Shown: positions 52,142 to 61,784 of the stretch, in pieces
Numbering within the stretch: position 1 is the first letter of the stretch
Layout: every line of letters begins with the position of its first letter
Made by a program: the position numbers and the translations under genes
Notes under the pieces: model-generated
What the model was told of the DNA's origin: nothing
The model's input: the letters and a program-made list of their open reading frames with translations, nothing else
Database searches by the model: none
Assembly: GCF_014396975.1 (NCBI RefSeq)
Contig: NZ_CP060719.1
Coordinates: forward strand, 1,336,001-1,400,000
DNA from: Thermomonas carbonis
Lineage (GTDB): Bacteria; Pseudomonadota; Gammaproteobacteria; Xanthomonadales; Xanthomonadaceae
Direction: 5' to 3'
Length of the DNA: 64,000 nt

Positions 52142-53059
52142 TTGAAGATCGTCTTCGCCGGCACGCCGGAATTCGCCGTGCCCTGCCTGCGTGCCTGCGC
52201 CAATCTGGGCGAGGTCGTGGCCGCCTACACCCAGCCGGATCGGCCGGCCGGGCGTGGTCGTGGCCTGCAGCCGTCGCCGGTCAAGCTGGAAGCGATCAAG
52301 CGCGGCATCCCGGTCCACCAACCCGAGAACTTCCGCAGCGTCGCATCGAAGGCCGAACTGCGCGCCCTGCAGCCGGACGTGATGGTGGTGGTGGCGTATG
52401 GCCTGCTGCTGCCGCAGTCGGTGCTCGACATCCCGGTGCATGGCTGCTGGAACGTGCATGCCTCGCTGCTGCCGCGCTGGCGTGGTGCCGCGCCGATCCA
52501 GCGCGCGATCGAAGCCGGCGACACCCGCAGCGGGGTCTGCCTGATGCAGATGGAGAAAGGCCTGGACACCGGCCCGGTGTTGCTGGCGCAGGCGCTCGAC
52601 ATCGGCCCCACCGAGACCGGCGGGCAACTGCACGACCGCCTGTCCGAACTTGGCGCGCGCGTACTCGGCGATGCGCTGGGCCTGTTGCGCGCCACGATCC
52701 AGTTGCCGCCGCATCCGCAGCCGGAGGATGGCGCGACCTACGCCCGCAAGCTCGACAAGGCCGAAGCGCGACTGGACTGGTCGCTGCCGGCGACCACGCT
52801 GGCGAACAAGGTCCGTGCCTTCAATCCGTGGCCGATGGCCGAGGCGATGCTCCTGGGCGAGCGGGTGCGCATCCACGGGGCGGTCGCCCTGGATGAAGCG
52901 CATGGCGCAGAACCCGGCCGAGTCCTGCGCAGTGGCCGCGACGGCATCGACATCGCCTGCGGCAGCGGCGTGTTGCGGATCCGCGTGCTGCAGCGGGATG
53001 GCGGCAAGGCGATCACTGCGGCGGATTACCTGAACGCACGTCGCAATCCCGCCGCATGA
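52142..53059 (+). CDS. fmt: Methionyl-tRNA formyltransferase
   Basis: The 305-residue enzyme adds the formyl group to initiator Met-tRNA. It starts at TTG 52142, with GGAG eight bases before, giving the standard N-terminus [13 protein letters not shown]; an upstream start would run into def. The catalytic stretch [17 protein letters not shown] near 110-126 holds the conserved Asn and His, and [11 protein letters not shown] follows. The C-terminal OB-like domain starts near 205. It lies 53 bases after def and overlaps rsmB by 4 bases. Confidence 0.97.
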   Translation: MKIVFAGTPEFAVPCLRACANLGEVVAAYTQPDRPAGRGRGLQPSPVKLEAIKRGIPVHQPENFRSVASKAELRALQPDVMVVVAYGLLLPQSVLDIPVHGCWNVHASLLPRWRGAAPIQRAIEAGDTRSGVCLMQMEKGLDTGPVLLAQALDIGPTETGGQLHDRLSELGARVLGDALGLLRATIQLPPHPQPEDGATYARKLDKAEARLDWSLPATTLANKVRAFNPWPMAEAMLLGERVRIHGAVALDEAHGAEPGRVLRSGRDGIDIACGSGVLRIRVLQRDGGKAITAADYLNARRNPAA

Positions 53060-54339
53060 GCGCAGGGGTCAACGCCCGGGTCAGTGCCGCCCGCGTCCTC
53101 GACGTGGTCCTCCATCGTGGTCGTTCCTTGAAGGCGACCCTGGCCGCGGCCTTGCCCGCGCTGGAGGATCCGCGCGACCGTGCGCTGGTGGAAGCCATCG
53201 TGATGTGCGCGTTGCGCCAACGCGCGCGTTTCGATGCGGCGCTCGCGCAATGGGTGGCCAAGCCGCTGGAAGCACGCGACCACGAACTGCGCGCGCTGCT
53301 GCATGCGGGTTTCGCCCAACTGGAAATCGGCCTGCCTGCGCATGCGGCGGTGGCGGCCAGCGTGGACGCCGCGCGCGCGCTGGGTCGCCCGCACCAGGCC
53401 GGCCTGGTCAATGCCGTGCTGCGCCGCGCCCAGCGCGAAGGCCTGCCGCAGGCCGGCAACGAGGCGGCGTGGCCGGCCTGGCTGGCACGGCGCATTCGCG
53501 ACGACTGGCCCGGACAGGACCAGGCGATCTTCGCCGCCAGTGCGCAGGAAGCGCCGATGTGGCTGCGGGTGAATCGTCGCCTGCAGTCGCGCGATGCCTA
53601 TGCCGAGCGCCTGCAAGAGGCCGGTATCGCTGCGCAGACGCTGCCCGCACTGGCCGATGCATTGCGCTTGGACACGGCGTTGCCGGTGCACGCATTGCCG
53701 GGCTTCGATACCGGCGCGGCATCGGTGCAGGACGCTGCCGCACAGGTGGTGGCCGATGCACTCGCACCGCCACCCGGCGCACGCGTGCTGGATGCCTGCG
53801 CCGCACCCGGGGGCAAGGCCGCGCACCTGGCCGAGCGCGATCCGTCGTTGCGCATCACCGCGCTCGACGTGGATGCGCGGCGGGTGCGACGCATGCAGGA
53901 GACCTTTGCGCGGCTCGGACTCGCCATCGACGCGCGCACCGCGGACGCCCTGCGACCGGAAGCGTGGTGGGATGGCGTTGCCTACGACGCGATCCTGGTC
54001 GATGCGCCGTGCAGTGCGACCGGCATCGTGCGCCGGCAGCCGGACATCCTGCTGCACCGGCGCGAGGCCGACATCGACGCGCTGGTCGAGACCCAGGCGA
54101 AGCTGCTGGACGCCGCGTGGCCGTTGCTGGCATCGGGTGGCACGCTGCTGTACGCCACCTGTTCGATCCTGCGTGCGGAAAACGCGGCGCAGGTCGAGTC
54201 CTTGCTGGCACGCACGCCGGCCGCCGTGCTGGAACCGCTGGATGCAGCCTTCGGCCGCGACACCGGCTTCGGCCACCAGCGACTTCCCGGCGAAGAGGGC
54301 ATGGACGGCTTCTTCTACGCGCGGCTGAGGAAGTCGTAA
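53056..54339 (+). CDS. rsmB: 16S rRNA (cytosine-967-C5) methyltransferase
   Basis: The 427-residue protein has an N-terminal NusB-like domain (about 8-130) and a C-terminal Rossmann methyltransferase domain. It methylates C967 of 16S rRNA using S-adenosylmethionine. Motifs seen: [15 protein letters not shown] near 251, [12 protein letters not shown] near 272, [17 protein letters not shown] near 315 and LLYATCSI near 371; the cysteines in APCS and ATCS are the usual release and nucleophile residues. It overlaps fmt (ATGA). Confidence 0.96.
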   Translation: MSAGVNARVSAARVLDVVLHRGRSLKATLAAALPALEDPRDRALVEAIVMCALRQRARFDAALAQWVAKPLEARDHELRALLHAGFAQLEIGLPAHAAVAASVDAARALGRPHQAGLVNAVLRRAQREGLPQAGNEAAWPAWLARRIRDDWPGQDQAIFAASAQEAPMWLRVNRRLQSRDAYAERLQEAGIAAQTLPALADALRLDTALPVHALPGFDTGAASVQDAAAQVVADALAPPPGARVLDACAAPGGKAAHLAERDPSLRITALDVDARRVRRMQETFARLGLAIDARTADALRPEAWWDGVAYDAILVDAPCSATGIVRRQPDILLHRREADIDALVETQAKLLDAAWPLLASGGTLLYATCSILRAENAAQVESLLARTPAAVLEPLDAAFGRDTGFGHQRLPGEEGMDGFFYARLRKS

Positions 54340-54362
54340 CCGCGCGTCGCTATGATTCCGCG

Positions 54363-56015
54363 ATGACCCAAACCCGTCGCGAGACCTGGCTGTTCTGGCT
54401 GTTCGCCCTGCTGATCCTCGGTGCCGGGCTGGGGCTGCGCGATCCGTGGCCGGCGGACGAACCGCGCTTCGCGCTGGTGGCGAAGCAGATGGTCGAAAGC
54501 GGCGACTGGCTGTTCCCGCATCGCGGCAGCGAGCTGTATTCGGACAAGCCGCCGTTGTTCATGTGGTTGCAGGCGAGTGGGTTGTGGCTGACCGGCAACC
54601 TGCGCATCGCCTTCCTGCTGCCGTCCCTGCTCGCCGCGCTGGGCACGCTGTGGTGCGTCATCGACCTCGGCACGCGACTGTGGACGCGGCGCATCGGCGT
54701 GTATGCAGGCTGGGCCGTGCTGCTCACGATCCAGTTCACCTGGCAGGCGAAGAAGGCGCAGATCGATCCGCTGGTGGTGTTCTGGATCACCCTGTCCTGC
54801 TACGGCCTGTTGCGGCATGCGTTGCGCGGGCCCGACTGGCGACTGTGGGCGCTGGGCTGGGCGGCGGCCGGACTGGGCACGATCAGCAAGGGCGTAGGCG
54901 TGATCGCGCTGTTCATGCTGCTGCCGATGGCGTTCGCGGCGCTGCGTGGTTGGCCGGGTGTGCGCCTGCATGCACGCGATGCCAGATTCTGGCTCGGCCC
55001 GCTGGCCTTCCTCGCTGCCTGCGGGGTATGGCTGGTGCCGATGTTGCTGGCCGCGCTTGGCAAGGGTGGCGATGCCTACGCCGCCTACGTCGACGACATC
55101 CTGCTGCGACAGACGCTGACCCGCTATGCCGATTCCTGGCACCACGGCCAGCCGGCCTGGTATTTCATCGAGGTCGCGCTGACCGCCTGGTTGCCGACCA
55201 TGTTGGCGTTGCCGTGGGCGATTCCGGCGTGGCGTCGACGGTTGCAGCGTCGTGATGCGCGCTACCTCCTGCCGCTGGCGTGGGTGCTGCTGGTGTTCGT
55301 GTTCTTCAGCATCCCGTCGGGGAAGCGCGACATGTACATCCTGCCGGCGTTGCCGATGCTGTGCCTGGCGCTGGCGCCGCTTCTGCCCGGAATCCTCCGC
55401 AAGCCGAGTGCGCAGCGCCTGCTGGCGGGGTTCGTCGCGCTTTTCTCGCTGGCACTGCTGGGCGCGGGGCTGGCGATGCTGTTCGGCGAGCCCGGCTTCG
55501 AGCGCAAGTTCATGGACGGCCGCGATGCCGCGGTCGCGCATGGTCTTGCAGCGATGTTCGTGGCGTCGGGTGCCGCAGGGCTCGGTGCGCTGCTGTGGTT
55601 CGGCCGCCGCCGCGCGCAGACCGCGCTGGTGGCGATGCTGGCCACGCTGTGGGTGCTGTATTCGCTGGTCGGCGCGCCGCTGTTGAACGACGGTTCGTCC
55701 TCGCGCGGATTGATGCGAGACGTAGGCGCAGCGCTTGGGCCCGAAGCGCAACTCGGCCTGGTCGGCTGGCGCGAGCAGCAATTGCTGATGGCCGATCGCC
55801 CGGCCGCGGATTTCGGTTTCAAGCGTGACCCGAAACTCCAGTTCGTCGATGCGCTGGCCTGGCAGCGGCAGGCGTCGGCTTCGCCACGCTGGCTGCTGGT
55901 CGAGGGCAGCGCACTACCAGCCTGCGTGGACACGGCGCGCGCGCGCGACATGGGCAATGCCAACCGCCGACGCTGGTGGTTGCTGCCCGCCGCCGCGACT
56001 CGGGCCTGCCGATGA
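54363..56015 (+). CDS. ArnT-like integral membrane glycosyltransferase
   Basis: A 550-residue membrane protein with about ten to twelve hydrophobic segments and the features of the GT-C (PMT/ArnT) fold. DPWPADEPRFALVAKQM near residue 24-41 carries the catalytic Asp-Glu in the first loop, and LYSDKPPLFMWLQA near 58 follows. It uses a polyprenyl-phosphate sugar donor in the inner membrane with the active side in the periplasm; the acceptor (lipid A, O-antigen, protein) is unknown. It begins 23 bases after rsmB and its stop overlaps the next glycosyltransferase gene (ATGA). Confidence 0.88.
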   Translation: MTQTRRETWLFWLFALLILGAGLGLRDPWPADEPRFALVAKQMVESGDWLFPHRGSELYSDKPPLFMWLQASGLWLTGNLRIAFLLPSLLAALGTLWCVIDLGTRLWTRRIGVYAGWAVLLTIQFTWQAKKAQIDPLVVFWITLSCYGLLRHALRGPDWRLWALGWAAAGLGTISKGVGVIALFMLLPMAFAALRGWPGVRLHARDARFWLGPLAFLAACGVWLVPMLLAALGKGGDAYAAYVDDILLRQTLTRYADSWHHGQPAWYFIEVALTAWLPTMLALPWAIPAWRRRLQRRDARYLLPLAWVLLVFVFFSIPSGKRDMYILPALPMLCLALAPLLPGILRKPSAQRLLAGFVALFSLALLGAGLAMLFGEPGFERKFMDGRDAAVAHGLAAMFVASGAAGLGALLWFGRRRAQTALVAMLATLWVLYSLVGAPLLNDGSSSRGLMRDVGAALGPEAQLGLVGWREQQLLMADRPAADFGFKRDPKLQFVDALAWQRQASASPRWLLVEGSALPACVDTARARDMGNANRRRWWLLPAAATRACR

Positions 56016-57115
56016 CGCCGGTGCGCGTGCTGCATTTCGTCACCGGTGGTTTTTCCGGCGGCGCGACCCAGGTGGCCGTGCAACTGGTCAATGCCGCGCG
56101 CGAAAGCGATGCGATCGAGCCGCTGCTGGTGTTGCGCCGGAAGCGCCACGCGGATCCGGCGCGCATCGAAGAACTGCGTGCTGCCGGGGTGCCGTTGGAA
56201 CTGGTCGCGGGCTGGTCGCATGCGGCGACCATCGCCGCGCTGGTGAGCGTGTGCCGGCGCTTCCAGCCCGACGTGCTGGCCGCGCATGGTTTCAGCGAAC
56301 ACCTGTGGGGTCGCTACGCGGGTTTGTTGGCGAAGGTGCCGCACCTGGTGCATGTGGAGCACAACACGCGCGAGCGCTACAGCGCATGGCGGCGTGCGCA
56401 AACGCGCTGGCTGGCGAAGCGCACCGACCGCATCGTCGGTTGTTCGGAGGGCGTGCGCCAGGCATTGCTGGCGATGGGCATGCCGGCCGAGCGCACGATC
56501 GCGATCCCGAACGGCGTGCGCCTCGAACCGTTTGCAAACGCCGATGCGCATCCGTTTGCGCAGCGCATCCCCGGCATCGTCATGGTCGCGCGCTTCTCGA
56601 AGCAGAAAGACCACGCCACGGTGCTGCGCGCGCTCGCCCTGTTGCGCGAACGTGGCCTGTCGCCGCCGCTGCTGTTTGCGGGTGGTGGCAAGGACCTGCA
56701 TCGCAGGCCGCTGGAACGATTGGCCGATGAGATCGGCATCGCTGCCCAGGTGCAGTTTCTTGGCGTGGTCCGCAACGTGCCCGAACTGCTGATGACGCAT
56801 CAGCTGGCGGTGCTCGGTACCCATCACGAAGGCATGCCGCTGGCCCTCTTGGAAGGCATGGCTGCCGGTTGTGCGGTGGTCGGCAGCGCAGTGCCCGGCG
56901 TGCGCGAAGTGCTGGAAGACGGCGTCGATGGCTTGCTTGTGGCGGAATCGGATCCGGTCGCGATGGCCGATGCACTGGAGCGCGTCCTGCGCGATCCGGA
57001 GCGCGCCGCGCGGATGGCGGCGACCGCGCGTGAAGTTGCCCTGCAACGCCACGGTCGCGAGTTGATGAACCAGCGTTACGAGGATCTGTTCGTGTCGCTG
57101 GCGGGGCGCGCGTGA
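56012..57115 (+). CDS. GT4-type glycosyltransferase
   Basis: The 367-residue cytoplasmic enzyme has the GT-B fold of GT4-type glycosyltransferases: VLHFVTGGFSGGATQVAV near the N-terminus, a donor-binding domain from about residue 185 (VMVARFSKQKDHATVLRAL), GTHHEGMPLALLEGMAAGCAVV near 272 with the EX7E-like pair of glutamates, and GLLVAESDP near 312. It probably adds a sugar to lipopolysaccharide or exopolysaccharide. It overlaps the ArnT-like gene by 4 bases and, at its 3' end, overlaps galE by 40 bases tail to tail. Confidence 0.9.
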   Translation: MTPVRVLHFVTGGFSGGATQVAVQLVNAARESDAIEPLLVLRRKRHADPARIEELRAAGVPLELVAGWSHAATIAALVSVCRRFQPDVLAAHGFSEHLWGRYAGLLAKVPHLVHVEHNTRERYSAWRRAQTRWLAKRTDRIVGCSEGVRQALLAMGMPAERTIAIPNGVRLEPFANADAHPFAQRIPGIVMVARFSKQKDHATVLRALALLRERGLSPPLLFAGGGKDLHRRPLERLADEIGIAAQVQFLGVVRNVPELLMTHQLAVLGTHHEGMPLALLEGMAAGCAVVGSAVPGVREVLEDGVDGLLVAESDPVAMADALERVLRDPERAARMAATAREVALQRHGRELMNQRYEDLFVSLAGRA

Positions 57116-58101
57116 TCCAGCTCGGCCGCGATCCGCTGCTCGCAGGCCCAGGCGTGGCCGATGATGGTGTGCAGATCCGCGTATCGCGGCGTCCACCCAA
57201 GCGCGGCGCGCGCGGCCGCGGCATCGGCCACCAGCGACGGCGGATCGCCGGCGCGGCGCGGCTCCATCACCACCGGGATCGGGTGGCCGGTGATCCGGCG
57301 CGCGGTGTCGATGACCTCGCGCACCGAGAACCCGTTGCCGTTGCCCAGGTTGTAGCGCGCGCTGCCGGCGCCGCCCAGCAACTGGCGCAGGGCCAGCAGG
57401 TGGGCATCGCAGAGGTCGGCCACGTGCACGTAGTCGCGCACGCAGGTGCCGTCCGCGGTCGGGTAGTCGTCGCCGTACACGCCGATGTGCGGGCGGCGGC
57501 CGGACGCGACCTGCAGGATCAGCGGCACCAGGTGGGTTTCCGGATCGTGGCGTTCGCCGATCTCGTTGTCCGGATCGGCGCCGGCGGCGTTGAAGTAGCG
57601 CAGGCAGACCGACTTCAGGCCGTAGGCGTGGTCGTAGTCTTCCAGCAGTTGCTCGACGAACCATTTGCTGCGCCCGTACGGATTGATCGGCGACTTCGGG
57701 TGGGCCTCGTCGATCGGCACATACTGCGGATCGCCGAAGATCGCCGCGGTGGACGAGAAGATGAAGCGCAGGATGCCGCGCGCACGCATCGCGTCGAGCA
57801 ATGTCTGGGTGGCGGTGACGTTGTTGCGGAAGTACTTGCCGGGATCGGCCACCGATTCGCCGACCTGGATGAAGCTGGCGAAATGCATCACCGCCGCGGG
57901 CTGCACCTCGGCCAGCACGCGATCGACGAACGCGGCATCGCCCACATCGCCCACATGCAGTTCCTCGCCGCGCACCGCGTTGCGATGGCCGCTGCTGAGG
58001 TCGTCCAGCACCACCGGGCGGTAGCCGGCCTGGCGCAATGCCTTGACCATCTGCGAACCGATGTAGCCGGCACCGCCGGTGACCAGGATGGTGTCTGTCA
58101 T
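57076..58101 (-). CDS. galE: UDP-glucose 4-epimerase
   Basis: The 341-residue extended SDR enzyme interconverts UDP-glucose and UDP-galactose. The NAD motif TGGAGYIGSQM is at about 8-18, SSTAAIFG near 116-123 supplies the catalytic Ser/Thr, and YGRSKW near 141-146 the Tyr and Lys. The C-terminal GNGFSVREVIDT is typical. It should provide UDP-galactose for the envelope glycosyltransferases around it. The gene ends 40 bases inside the convergent glycosyltransferase gene and is divergent from the next membrane glycosyltransferase. Confidence 0.95.
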   Translation of the reverse strand: MTDTILVTGGAGYIGSQMVKALRQAGYRPVVLDDLSSGHRNAVRGEELHVGDVGDAAFVDRVLAEVQPAAVMHFASFIQVGESVADPGKYFRNNVTATQTLLDAMRARGILRFIFSSTAAIFGDPQYVPIDEAHPKSPINPYGRSKWFVEQLLEDYDHAYGLKSVCLRYFNAAGADPDNEIGERHDPETHLVPLILQVASGRRPHIGVYGDDYPTADGTCVRDYVHVADLCDAHLLALRQLLGGAGSARYNLGNGNGFSVREVIDTARRITGHPIPVVMEPRRAGDPPSLVADAAAARAALGWTPRYADLHTIIGHAWACEQRIAAELDHARPASDTNRSS

Positions 58102-58175
58102 GGGGAATCGACGCGCGATCTCGGGTGCTCGATTGTCGCCGATGCGGGTGCGCCCGTGCCCTATCCTTGCGCGCC

Positions 58176-59792
58176 ATGATCCGCGCCATCGACTTCCGCG
58201 ACCTGCGCCTGCCCTTGCTCGTCTGGGGCGCGGTCGCGCTGGTCTCGATTTTCCTGCACGGGCCGCTGCCCTTGTATTCCACCCGCAGCCTGGCGGTGGC
58301 GTGGGAGATGTGGGACCGCGGCAGCGGGCTGGTGCCGCTGTTCAACGGCGCGCCGTATTCGCACAAGACGCCGCTGCTGCAATGGTTGATCCATGCCGGC
58401 TGGCTGGTGACCGGCGTCAACGACATCTGGCCGCGCCTGCTGATGGTGCTGCTGGGGATGGTGGCGATTGCCCAGACGGGCGTGCTGGCGCAACGCCTGT
58501 ATCCCCAGCGCGCGGGCATCGCCGCGAATGCCGCGTGGGCCATGGCGGGTTTCTGGTATTTCTTCCTGTTCGGCCTGCAGGTGATGTACGAGTTGCCGCT
58601 GACGGTGGCGGTGCTCGGCGGCATGCTGGCGTTATGCCGACGACAAGGCGATGCATGGCTGCCGTGGTGGCCGGGCCTGGCGCTGGCGATCGGCTTCGGC
58701 CTGCTGGCGAAGGGGCCGGTGGCGTTGCTGCATCTGGGCGTGCCATTGCTGGCGGCGCGCTGGTGGCATCCGGCTGCGCAGGCAGATGCCAGGCGCTTCG
58801 CGCGGTCGGCGTTGCTTGCCACGCTGGGCGGCATCGGTATCTTCGTGTTGTGGCTGGTGCCGGCGCTGTTGTTGGGCGACCCGGAATACCGCCGGGCCCT
58901 GTTGGTCACCCAGACCGCCGGGCGGATCAAGGACAGCTTCGACCATGCCGAGCCCTGGTGGTGGTACGCGTCGATGCTGATGGCGCTGATGGCCCCGTGG
59001 TGGTGGCAGGCCTGGTGGTGGCGGCAGGTACCGGAGCTTTGGCGCGATCCCGGCAATCGTTTCGCGTGGATCTGGGTGGTCGGGATGCTGTTCTGCTTCA
59101 GCCTGATCAGCGGCAAACAGCCGTACTACCTGCTGCCGGGCTTCGCCGGCTTCGCGCTGTTGCTGGCGGTCGCCGCGGACGCGCGTCCACGGCTCGGCGT
59201 GATGCCCGGGATTGCGGTGGTGACGCTCGCGGGGTTCCTGTTGGCCTTCCCGCTGTATGCCGATCGCATCAAGCTGCCATTCCCGGCGCAACTGGGTTGG
59301 TCATTCCCGTTGGCCGGCGGCGCGATATTGCTGGTCGGAATCGCGATGCTGCGCTGGCGGCGACTGCCGGTGCTAGCCGCCGGGTCGCTGGTGGCGATCA
59401 GCTTGCTGCATGCCGCGGTAACACCGTTGCTTCGCGCGCAGTTCGATTTCACCCAGACCGCGCGGGTATTGGGCGAAGCACAACGCAACGGCGCGCAGGT
59501 CGCGTTCCTGGGCGAATACCAGTTGCAGTTCCATTTCGCCGGCCGCCTGCACGATCCGGTGAAGGTGCTCGATGAGGGGGCGGCGCGCGATTGGGCGCTG
59601 CGGCATCCGCGCGACATGATCGTGGTCAACACGCGCGATGCGTGGACGCACCCGGGGCCGCAGCCGCTCGTGCAGCAACGCTTTCGCAAGCGCTGGATCC
59701 AAGCCTGGCGGGCAGGCGACTGGCGCACCCTGCCGGCGCAGCAGATTCCGTTAAGGCCGGCGACGGGCCAGCTGCCCGAGCAGCCGCGCTGA
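58176..59792 (+). CDS. ArnT-like integral membrane glycosyltransferase, second copy
   Basis: A 538-residue polytopic protein of the GT-C (PMT_2/ArnT-like) type: about eleven hydrophobic segments, the loop PLPLYSTRSLAVAWEMWDRG near 30-50 followed by FNGAPYSHKTPLLQWLI near 56-72, and the PYYLLPGFAGFALLL segment near 312. The first loop lacks the usual DE pair of ArnT, having STRS in its place, so activity or donor may differ. It starts 74 bases from galE on the opposite strand. Its end overlaps the convergent PH-domain gene by 42 bases. Confidence 0.82.
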   Translation: MIRAIDFRDLRLPLLVWGAVALVSIFLHGPLPLYSTRSLAVAWEMWDRGSGLVPLFNGAPYSHKTPLLQWLIHAGWLVTGVNDIWPRLLMVLLGMVAIAQTGVLAQRLYPQRAGIAANAAWAMAGFWYFFLFGLQVMYELPLTVAVLGGMLALCRRQGDAWLPWWPGLALAIGFGLLAKGPVALLHLGVPLLAARWWHPAAQADARRFARSALLATLGGIGIFVLWLVPALLLGDPEYRRALLVTQTAGRIKDSFDHAEPWWWYASMLMALMAPWWWQAWWWRQVPELWRDPGNRFAWIWVVGMLFCFSLISGKQPYYLLPGFAGFALLLAVAADARPRLGVMPGIAVVTLAGFLLAFPLYADRIKLPFPAQLGWSFPLAGGAILLVGIAMLRWRRLPVLAAGSLVAISLLHAAVTPLLRAQFDFTQTARVLGEAQRNGAQVAFLGEYQLQFHFAGRLHDPVKVLDEGAARDWALRHPRDMIVVNTRDAWTHPGPQPLVQQRFRKRWIQAWRAGDWRTLPAQQIPLRPATGQLPEQPR

Positions 59793-61268
59793 CAGGTCGC
59801 GGGCGACATCCACCGGCAATTGCCGCAGGTACAGGGGCGCGCCGAATGGCGAGGCCCCGGCGGTATCCAGCAACAGGCTGGCCATGCCCAGCCTGCGGTC
59901 CAGCGGCGATTGCGCCAGCCGGACTGCCTGGATCTTGCCGATCTCGGCGAAATTCCAGGTCTTCGACAGCCAGCCGCTGCGCCAGGCGACCAGCTGGTCG
60001 TTGCAGGCATGGCCGCAGGCATCGGCGATGCGACGCGCGCGCCAGAGCTGCAACGGCAGCAGGGCCGGCATGGCGAGTCCGATCAGGCCGAAGTGCCAGG
60101 TCAACACGGCGGTGCCCGCCAGCAGCATCAGCACGCCCGGCACGGCGATGCGCCACCACGCATGCCGATGCAACGGCCGCCAGTGCAGCGCATCCCAGCC
60201 GGCCGCGGGCAGGAAGTGCTGGATCAATGCATCGCAATGCGCGGGGGTGGCGATCGGCGCGAGTTCCTTCAGTGATTGCTGGGCCCCTTCGCCGCGCTGG
60301 CCGGATGCGGTCTGCACGCGCAGGCTGCGCCGGTCGAACCAGCGATGCAGCACGCCTTCGTGCAGCGACCACGACTGGATCCGCCGGCGCTTCGCGCTGG
60401 AGCGGGTGCGGGCCAGCAGGCCGCGCTCGACGCGGATGCGGGCGTCGTCCTCGCGCAGGGTGAAGCCGTGGTACTGCAGGAAGGCGAGCAACACCGACAG
60501 CAGCCGCACAAGCAGCAGCGCCACCAGCACCAGGCTGGCCACCGCCAGGCCGACGACGACAGGGTTGTCGTCCGCATGCGCGCCGGCAAACCCGGTGAAC
60601 CAGCCGAACGCGACCTCGCCCCAATGGTCGATGAGCACGCCGAACACGTTGTCGCCGGTCTGCGCCAGCGCGCCGAACGCGGCGGCGACCACCAGCATGC
60701 CGCGGTTCGAGATCAGTCCCAGCCGGAGCACCTCGGCGTTCGACATCGCCAGCAAGGGCGCGGCTTCGAGCGCATCGACCTGCGGCGCATCGTTGCTGGT
60801 GGCATGGCCACGCTGGCGGATCAACGCCTCCAGCGCTTCCGCCTGATCCAGCCGCAACACCCGCATCTGTGCCTCGGGCTTGATTCCGCCGGCGGATTCC
60901 AGGCGCACCTCGGCCACGCCGAACAAGCGGTGCAGCAACGACTGGTGCAGGTTGACGTTGTGGATGCGCGCGTACGGGATCTCGCGCACGCTGCGATGCA
61001 GCCAGCCGCTGCGGATCACGATGGCATCGCCGCGCAGGAGATAGCGGTAGGTGAAGTACTGCGCCAGCGACACCGCGACCAGCACGACGACGGCGATCAG
61101 CCCGTACAGGTCGGTTTGATCGCCGCGGCCCGCGAACAGCAGCACGATCAGCGCCGGGATGAAATTCTTGAGCTGGGCGATCAGCACGAACAGCCAAGAC
61201 AGCGGATGCAGGCGATGTTCCTGCCCGTCCTGCGGCAAGGCGGCGGTATCGGTGGTCGGGTCGTTCAT
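59751..61268 (-). CDS. PH-domain membrane protein (bPH2/YdbT type)
   Basis: A 505-residue inner-membrane protein with repeated bacterial PH-like (bPH2) modules: YRYLLRGDAIVIRSGWLHRSVREIPYARIHNVNLHQSLL (about 75-112, quoted as landmarks), a second near 290-325 (FTLREDDARIRVERGLLARTRSS) and a third near 405-440 (WRSGWLSKTWNFAEIGKIQ), with paired membrane helices at about 25-70, 190-265 and 370-400. It follows the single-module protein gene by 3 bases. Relatives (YdbS/YdbT) come in such pairs; a role in resistance to lantibiotics or envelope stress has been seen in Bacillus, but not here. Confidence 0.88.
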   Translation of the reverse strand: MNDPTTDTAALPQDGQEHRLHPLSWLFVLIAQLKNFIPALIVLLFAGRGDQTDLYGLIAVVVLVAVSLAQYFTYRYLLRGDAIVIRSGWLHRSVREIPYARIHNVNLHQSLLHRLFGVAEVRLESAGGIKPEAQMRVLRLDQAEALEALIRQRGHATSNDAPQVDALEAAPLLAMSNAEVLRLGLISNRGMLVVAAAFGALAQTGDNVFGVLIDHWGEVAFGWFTGFAGAHADDNPVVVGLAVASLVLVALLLVRLLSVLLAFLQYHGFTLREDDARIRVERGLLARTRSSAKRRRIQSWSLHEGVLHRWFDRRSLRVQTASGQRGEGAQQSLKELAPIATPAHCDALIQHFLPAAGWDALHWRPLHRHAWWRIAVPGVLMLLAGTAVLTWHFGLIGLAMPALLPLQLWRARRIADACGHACNDQLVAWRSGWLSKTWNFAEIGKIQAVRLAQSPLDRRLGMASLLLDTAGASPFGAPLYLRQLPVDVARDLSARLLGQLARRRP

Positions 61269-61271
61269 CGC

Positions 61272-61784
61272 TTACAGCGCGTCGCCGGCATCGTCGAGCT
61301 GCTTGGCCAGGGCGTCGCGCAGGTGCTGCGCATCGGCATCGTCCAGCCCGCGCACGGTGATTCCGCTCAGGTGCACGGCAGCGGTGTGTACCACCAGCGT
61401 GGCCAGCCCGAAGCGGCGTTCCAGCGGTCCGTGCTTGAGGTCGACATGCTGCACCCGGCTCACCGGCACCCGCGTTTCCCGCCACCACAGGCGACCCTGG
61501 CGCAGCCACAGGCCGGCATCGTCCAGCACCCAGCGCTGGAAGCGCAGGCGCGCGCCCAACAGCAGGCCCGCAATTGAGGCCAGCAGCAACGCACCCAGGC
61601 ACCAGCCCAGCCGGCGCCACAGTTCATCGACATCGGAAGTGAAGAGCACTGCCGCGCATGCCAGCAGCGGGAATGCCGCAAACCCCAGCGCCACGCTGGC
61701 GGCATGCAGGCGCACCGCGCGCGCCGGCGGTGCGCGCCAGTCGGTGGCTTCGGCGGTCGCGCGGTCGAGGTCGGCGTCGCTCAT
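61272..61784 (-). CDS. PH-domain membrane protein (bPH2/YdbS type)
   Basis: The 170-residue product has two adjacent membrane helices (about 27-70) and one bacterial PH-like module (RWVLDDAGLWLRQGRLWWRETRVPVSRVQHVDLKHG, about 80-115, as landmarks). It is the small partner of the YdbT-type protein encoded 3 bases downstream. Its ATG overlaps the stop of the acyltransferase gene (ATGA), so three envelope genes form one operon. Confidence 0.88.
   Translation of the reverse strand: MSDADLDRATAEATDWRAPPARAVRLHAASVALGFAAFPLLACAAVLFTSDVDELWRRLGWCLGALLLASIAGLLLGARLRFQRWVLDDAGLWLRQGRLWWRETRVPVSRVQHVDLKHGPLERRFGLATLVVHTAAVHLSGITVRGLDDADAQHLRDALAKQLDDAGDAL

Noticed and set aside
55262..59116. Open frame of more than 1200 codons on the minus strand
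   Set aside because: It crosses three well-supported genes, including galE in another frame, and shows no domain. High GC makes stops rare.
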